Positions 61,431 through 64,000 of a stretch of 64,000 nt of DNA are shown one piece after another. This DNA is from Microbacterium sp. SSM24 (GTDB lineage Bacteria > Actinomycetota > Actinomycetes > Actinomycetales > Microbacteriaceae). The notes beneath the pieces were generated by a model that ran no database searches, was not told where the DNA came from, and saw only the letters and a list, made by a program, of their open reading frames with translations. Each line of letters begins with the position of its first letter. The first letter of the stretch is position 1. The DNA lies in NCBI RefSeq assembly GCF_025989145.1, contig NZ_JAPDNQ010000001.1, positions 1,860,001 to 1,924,000 on the forward strand, given 5' to 3'. The translations under genes were made by a program, and so were the position numbers.

Positions 61431-62482
61431 CGGGTGTCCCCCACCACATCACCGGGATTGACGAGGACACGCACGTCGGGCTCTAAAGCGCCGACGACTC
61501 GAACCTCTCCGACAGTCCCACCGTTCGCCACCACGTCTATCGCGACCCACTCGCCGTCCTGACCGGGACGAAAGACGCAGACCTCGCCAGCCTCGTCCAC
61601 GAAGACCGCACTCGACGGCACTTGCCACCCGGTGACCGGTTGCGCGCGGCGTACGCTACCGCTGATGTGTTCGGGTCGGGCAGCAGCGAACCTCTTCGAC
61701 ACCTCGCCCAAACGGTCTGGCCGGGCGATGCGCGCGCTCTCGTAGGGCATGGTGAGATCGTCTATCGCGATCTCCCACTCCGCGCTCGGGTCGGGGAGCG
61801 GCGCGTCATCGGCGCTGACCACGTTCAGGGCGCTGATCCGAGGGACGCCAGCGATGACCTTCTCACCCATCGGCGGCGCTGCCCGGCCCGGAGCGACCAG
61901 AACCTCGCTGACGATGAGCTCATCGGACGGGAGCCAGAGGACCCACCCGGGGTCGAACGTCGCGACGGCGTACGCGTCAGGTACGCCGAGGCTCGCGGCC
62001 AATCGTCGAAGCCCGAGTGTCGTATCCCAGGTCCAAAGGTCCCCGCCATTGGCGTATCCGAGGCTGTCCAGGAGCATGTTGAGAGCTCGGGTTTCCTCCT
62101 TCCCGCTCTCTGGGGAGACGGGTCGGAAGAACGGGGCGGATGAACGTGCTGCCAGCCGCCACACGCCGTCGATGCGCAGCACTTTCGCGCCATGGGAGAT
62201 CTTCGCGCCCGGCGCGACCGCGACGTTCGTGACCATCCCGTTCCAGGCCGGAGCCACGAGAGCATCACCGTCCCCCCACGTCAAGCTGATCGTCGCCCGC
62301 TGCTCGTCCAAGAAGTTCTCCTCAGCGATCGGCATGGTGAGAGGTTGGACCGGTTCATCGATCGCCGTGGGTTCCTGCAACACCCACAGACCGAAAGCCA
62401 ATGCTGCGCACGGGACGACGAACGCTGCCGCGATAAGGGACCCCGCGAGTGTGTTCGAGAGGGTGCGGGTAGACATCACCAT
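61421..62482 (-). CDS. Membrane-fusion-like extracytoplasmic protein
   Basis: 353 residues with one N-terminal membrane helix (about 12-33, AGSLIAAAFVVPCAALAFGL) and an extracytoplasmic part. LVAPAWNGMVTNVAVAPGAKI and a later VPSSAVFVDEAGEVCVF look like the lipoyl-like and beta-barrel parts of HlyD/MacA adaptors. In between, ALNMLLDSLGYANGGDLWTW resembles a peptidoglycan-binding-like helical bundle, an arrangement common in adaptor proteins of Gram-positive MacAB-type systems. ATG 62482 is used; a second ATG two codons later is possible. Coupled with the ATPase gene. Confidence 0.72.
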   Translation of the reverse strand: MVMSTRTLSNTLAGSLIAAAFVVPCAALAFGLWVLQEPTAIDEPVQPLTMPIAEENFLDEQRATISLTWGDGDALVAPAWNGMVTNVAVAPGAKISHGAKVLRIDGVWRLAARSSAPFFRPVSPESGKEETRALNMLLDSLGYANGGDLWTWDTTLGLRRLAASLGVPDAYAVATFDPGWVLWLPSDELIVSEVLVAPGRAAPPMGEKVIAGVPRISALNVVSADDAPLPDPSAEWEIAIDDLTMPYESARIARPDRLGEVSKRFAAARPEHISGSVRRAQPVTGWQVPSSAVFVDEAGEVCVFRPGQDGEWVAIDVVANGGTVGEVRVVGALEPDVRVLVNPGDVVGDTRCR

Positions 62483-62490
62483 GACGTCGA

Positions 62491-63090
62491 TCAGTGCTCA
62501 GCGTGATCGTTCGACCAGGTGGAGAAGAACGCCACGTTGCTGTTGATGCATGCTTGTTCTTCTTCCGAGACCTCGCCGTCTTCCCGAATGGCGGAGACGA
62601 CCGTTTCCAGATCGGCGTCGTCAGGGAGCTTGGTCAGGCCCGTCTTCGCAAGACAAGCGAGCACTTTCGGTCTGGCGTGATCGCGTTCCGCCGGCGTGAG
62701 GAGTTGCTGGTATGCCCAGAGCAGCCCCACCTGCTCGAAATACTCAGGCCTGCACTTCTCTGCGCGAGTCTCGATTTCGATCCTGGCGTCGTCGTTCGCG
62801 GCGAACACCTCGTAATCGAACGTCAGCTCCCCGTTGCCGATCTCGTAGATTTCGCCAGGCACGGCTCCCGCGTCGGCGACGCAGTCGCTGTGCGCCAACA
62901 GCGCGCGCTCGTATTCGGCGGCCGTGACGTCCCCGTCGGTCAAGATGTCCCTCTGGAACTCGCTGGAGTCATCGAGAAGTTGCGTGAGATCGAGTTTGTC
63001 GTGGGTGGCGACGGGCTGCGTGCTGCAGGCTGTGAGCAGGCCCGCGGCAAGTACGGTGATCGCGAAACCAGGGGCTGATCGGATCTTCAT
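62491..63090 (-). CDS. Lipoprotein of unknown function
   Basis: 199 residues. Signal with lipobox GLLTAC (Cys22), then an acidic, mainly helical surface domain containing three Cys residues besides Cys22 (in HSDCVADAG, AEKCRPEYF and ACLAKTGL), plus a fourth in EEQACINSN near the end; these could form two disulfides. No family recognised. It begins 6 nt after the stop of the small secreted protein and is followed 8 nt later by the adaptor gene. In such operons lipoproteins often protect the producer or deliver the substrate; here this is only an inference. Confidence 0.7.
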   Translation of the reverse strand: MKIRSAPGFAITVLAAGLLTACSTQPVATHDKLDLTQLLDDSSEFQRDILTDGDVTAAEYERALLAHSDCVADAGAVPGEIYEIGNGELTFDYEVFAANDDARIEIETRAEKCRPEYFEQVGLLWAYQQLLTPAERDHARPKVLACLAKTGLTKLPDDADLETVVSAIREDGEVSEEEQACINSNVAFFSTWSNDHAEH

Positions 63091-63096
63091 GTGTTC

Positions 63097-63552
63097 CTAA
63101 ACGTTGATTCCCACGGGAGCACGCGCGTCGCTGCCCTCCGTGAAGCGGCCAGTGAGACGTGAGCCGGCCTTGAAGTAGATGTTCGGAGTCGTCGAGCTCG
63201 AACCCACGAGAGCAACGCAGCCGGAGTTCGCTCCGAACGTGCTGCTGTAGGACGTTCCGTTCGAGCGAGTTCCCGACGCCTTGGCCTTGAAGTTGCAGAC
63301 GGGCGCGCTGTGGATGTGTTGAACCATGATCTTCGTGTTGTAGGTAGTCCCGTCCTTCCAGTAGGTGTAGATGTGCGACTGCGTCCAGTCGTGGTCCATC
63401 ACCCAGCTGTTGTTCTGGTAAGCGGATGCCGGCAGGGCTGAGCCGAGCACCAGAGCCGTCGCCGCGAGCACGGCCGCGATTAGTCTCGACAGGTGCCTCC
63501 GAGCGCGAGTCTGCGTATCGGTGCGCGTTGATTCGGCGATGTCCAATGTCAT
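63097..63552 (-). CDS. Small secreted protein, possible exported effector
   Basis: 151 residues. An Arg-rich n-region, a hydrophobic core and the cleavage-like site ALPASA (about residue 44) give a mature domain of about 107 residues, starting YQNNSWVMDHDWTQSHIY. It is rich in Trp, Tyr, His and Ser/Thr, and has two Cys (in APVCNFKAK and NSGCVALVG) that could pair. No known family is recognised. ATG 63552 is preceded by GAAAGGA. As first gene of an operon with lipoprotein, adaptor, ATPase and permease, it could be the substrate of, or the signal for, that transporter, in the manner of bacteriocin loci; this is unproven. Confidence 0.68.
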   Translation of the reverse strand: MTLDIAESTRTDTQTRARRHLSRLIAAVLAATALVLGSALPASAYQNNSWVMDHDWTQSHIYTYWKDGTTYNTKIMVQHIHSAPVCNFKAKASGTRSNGTSYSSTFGANSGCVALVGSSSTTPNIYFKAGSRLTGRFTEGSDARAPVGINV

Positions 63553-63702
63553 GTTGCTGGTCCTTTCGTGAATGGCAGGCGCGACGTAACCACCTCCGAC
63601 CGCCTTCGGGACAGGTTCCCGACGCTATCGAGAGGAGGGGCTGTCATCGGTTACGGCTTGGACAACTCGCGTCACGCAGTGGAGGCTGCGACATCCACTC
63701 GG

Positions 63703-64000
63703 TCACTCGTGCTCGGGCAGCAGCGGCGTGGACCATCCCGGATCGCGCCCCAGCTGCGTGGCGCGGGCGACGGATGCCGAGCCGAATCGGTCCCGCACGG
63801 CATCCAGCACTGTGTCGAGCCGGGCGCCGTCGTCCCAGTCGATCGGAAGCTCGGGCTGGATGCTGTCGACCCGGCCGAGTCCCGACAGGGAGATGCCGAT
63901 GAGCGTGATGCCGCGCTCCTCGATCGTCGGGAGCGCCGCTGCGAGAAGTGCCCGCGCGACCGTGAGCAGCACGGCCGTCCGATCCGTCGGATGCCGCACG
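63703..64000 (-). CDS. dinB: DNA polymerase IV, C-terminal part
   Basis: The frame is open to the end of the window and continues upstream of it. The visible residues are the little-finger end of a Y-family polymerase: RALLAAALPTIEERGITLIG then ISLSGLGR, and LDTVLDAVRDRFGSASVARA followed by TQLGRDPG. The typical catalytic motifs of the palm domain lie outside the window. It ends 150 nt beyond the start of the secreted-protein operon; that gap shows no further gene. Confidence 0.85.
   Translation of the reverse strand, partial: VRHPTDRTAVLLTVARALLAAALPTIEERGITLIGISLSGLGRVDSIQPELPIDWDDGARLDTVLDAVRDRFGSASVARATQLGRDPGWSTPLLPEHE

Noticed and set aside
63097..63552. Assignment of the small secreted protein to the lactococcin 972 bacteriocin family
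   Set aside because: The gene context is reminiscent, but the mature sequence lacks the typical Gly/Trp/Tyr-rich pattern of that family and has two Cys; no family call is justified.

Overview
The window is high-GC DNA (well above 65% by eye, with strong G/C preference at third codon positions) of actinobacterial type. Codon style, frequent GTG starts, GGAGG-type ribosome binding sites, Tat and lipobox signals and gene families (DUF4383, DUF4287, DUF2236, PLDc_N) suggest a member of the Microbacteriaceae, probably Microbacterium or a close relative. The genus is an inference from style, not from a search.

Layout. 1-2.4 kb: the end of a rhamnose-type ABC importer (permease tail plus binding lipoprotein), then a gluconokinase. 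2.4-10.1 kb: an MFS transporter, then a minus-strand operon for a sugar-binding lipoprotein, two MalF/MalG-type permeases and a cytoplasmic GH127 beta-L-arabinofuranosidase, with a divergent LacI regulator. 10.1-51.4 kb: a large locus for arabinose-containing plant polysaccharides. It holds a Tat-exported GH127, a secreted non-catalytic binding protein, five secreted GH43-type glycosidases with LamG and Ig-like modules, a 1386-residue secreted GH127/GH146-like protein, a surface-protein operon (WxL-like, DUF916 and Gly/Pro-rich proteins), a second LacI regulator, and one long operon with a YtfQRT/YjfF-type ABC importer, araD, araB, araA and a final secreted GH43. Aldose 1-epimerase follows. 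52.3-59.7 kb: ordinary chromosomal genes (small membrane proteins, SDR dehydrogenase, tRNA-Arg(ACG), an MFS/RidA pair facing an HxlR regulator, a zinc-ribbon nuclease-like protein). 59.7-63.6 kb: a less GC-rich minus-strand operon encoding a small secreted protein, a lipoprotein, a membrane-fusion-like protein and an ABC ATPase/permease. The window ends in the 3' part of a DNA polymerase IV gene.

How it fits together. Secreted GH43 enzymes and the exported GH127 proteins would release arabinose and short arabinosides from arabinan, arabinoxylan, arabinogalactan or hydroxyproline-linked arabinans. The MalFG-type importer would bring beta-arabinosides to the cytoplasmic GH127. The YtfQ-type importer would take up arabinose, and AraA, AraB and AraD would convert it to D-xylulose 5-phosphate.

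Two features tie the locus together. Seven secreted proteins end in the same 82-86 residue module, which starts with Arg-Cys and ends with Cys-Gly or Cys-Gln as the last two residues. Seven transcription units carry upstream palindromes close to GTTAGCGCTAAC or GTTAGCGCTCAC, including the surface-protein operon and the importer/araDBA operon. I infer a coordinated surface-displayed arabinan-degradation system whose C-terminal module and DUF916/WxL-like partner proteins deserve experimental attention.
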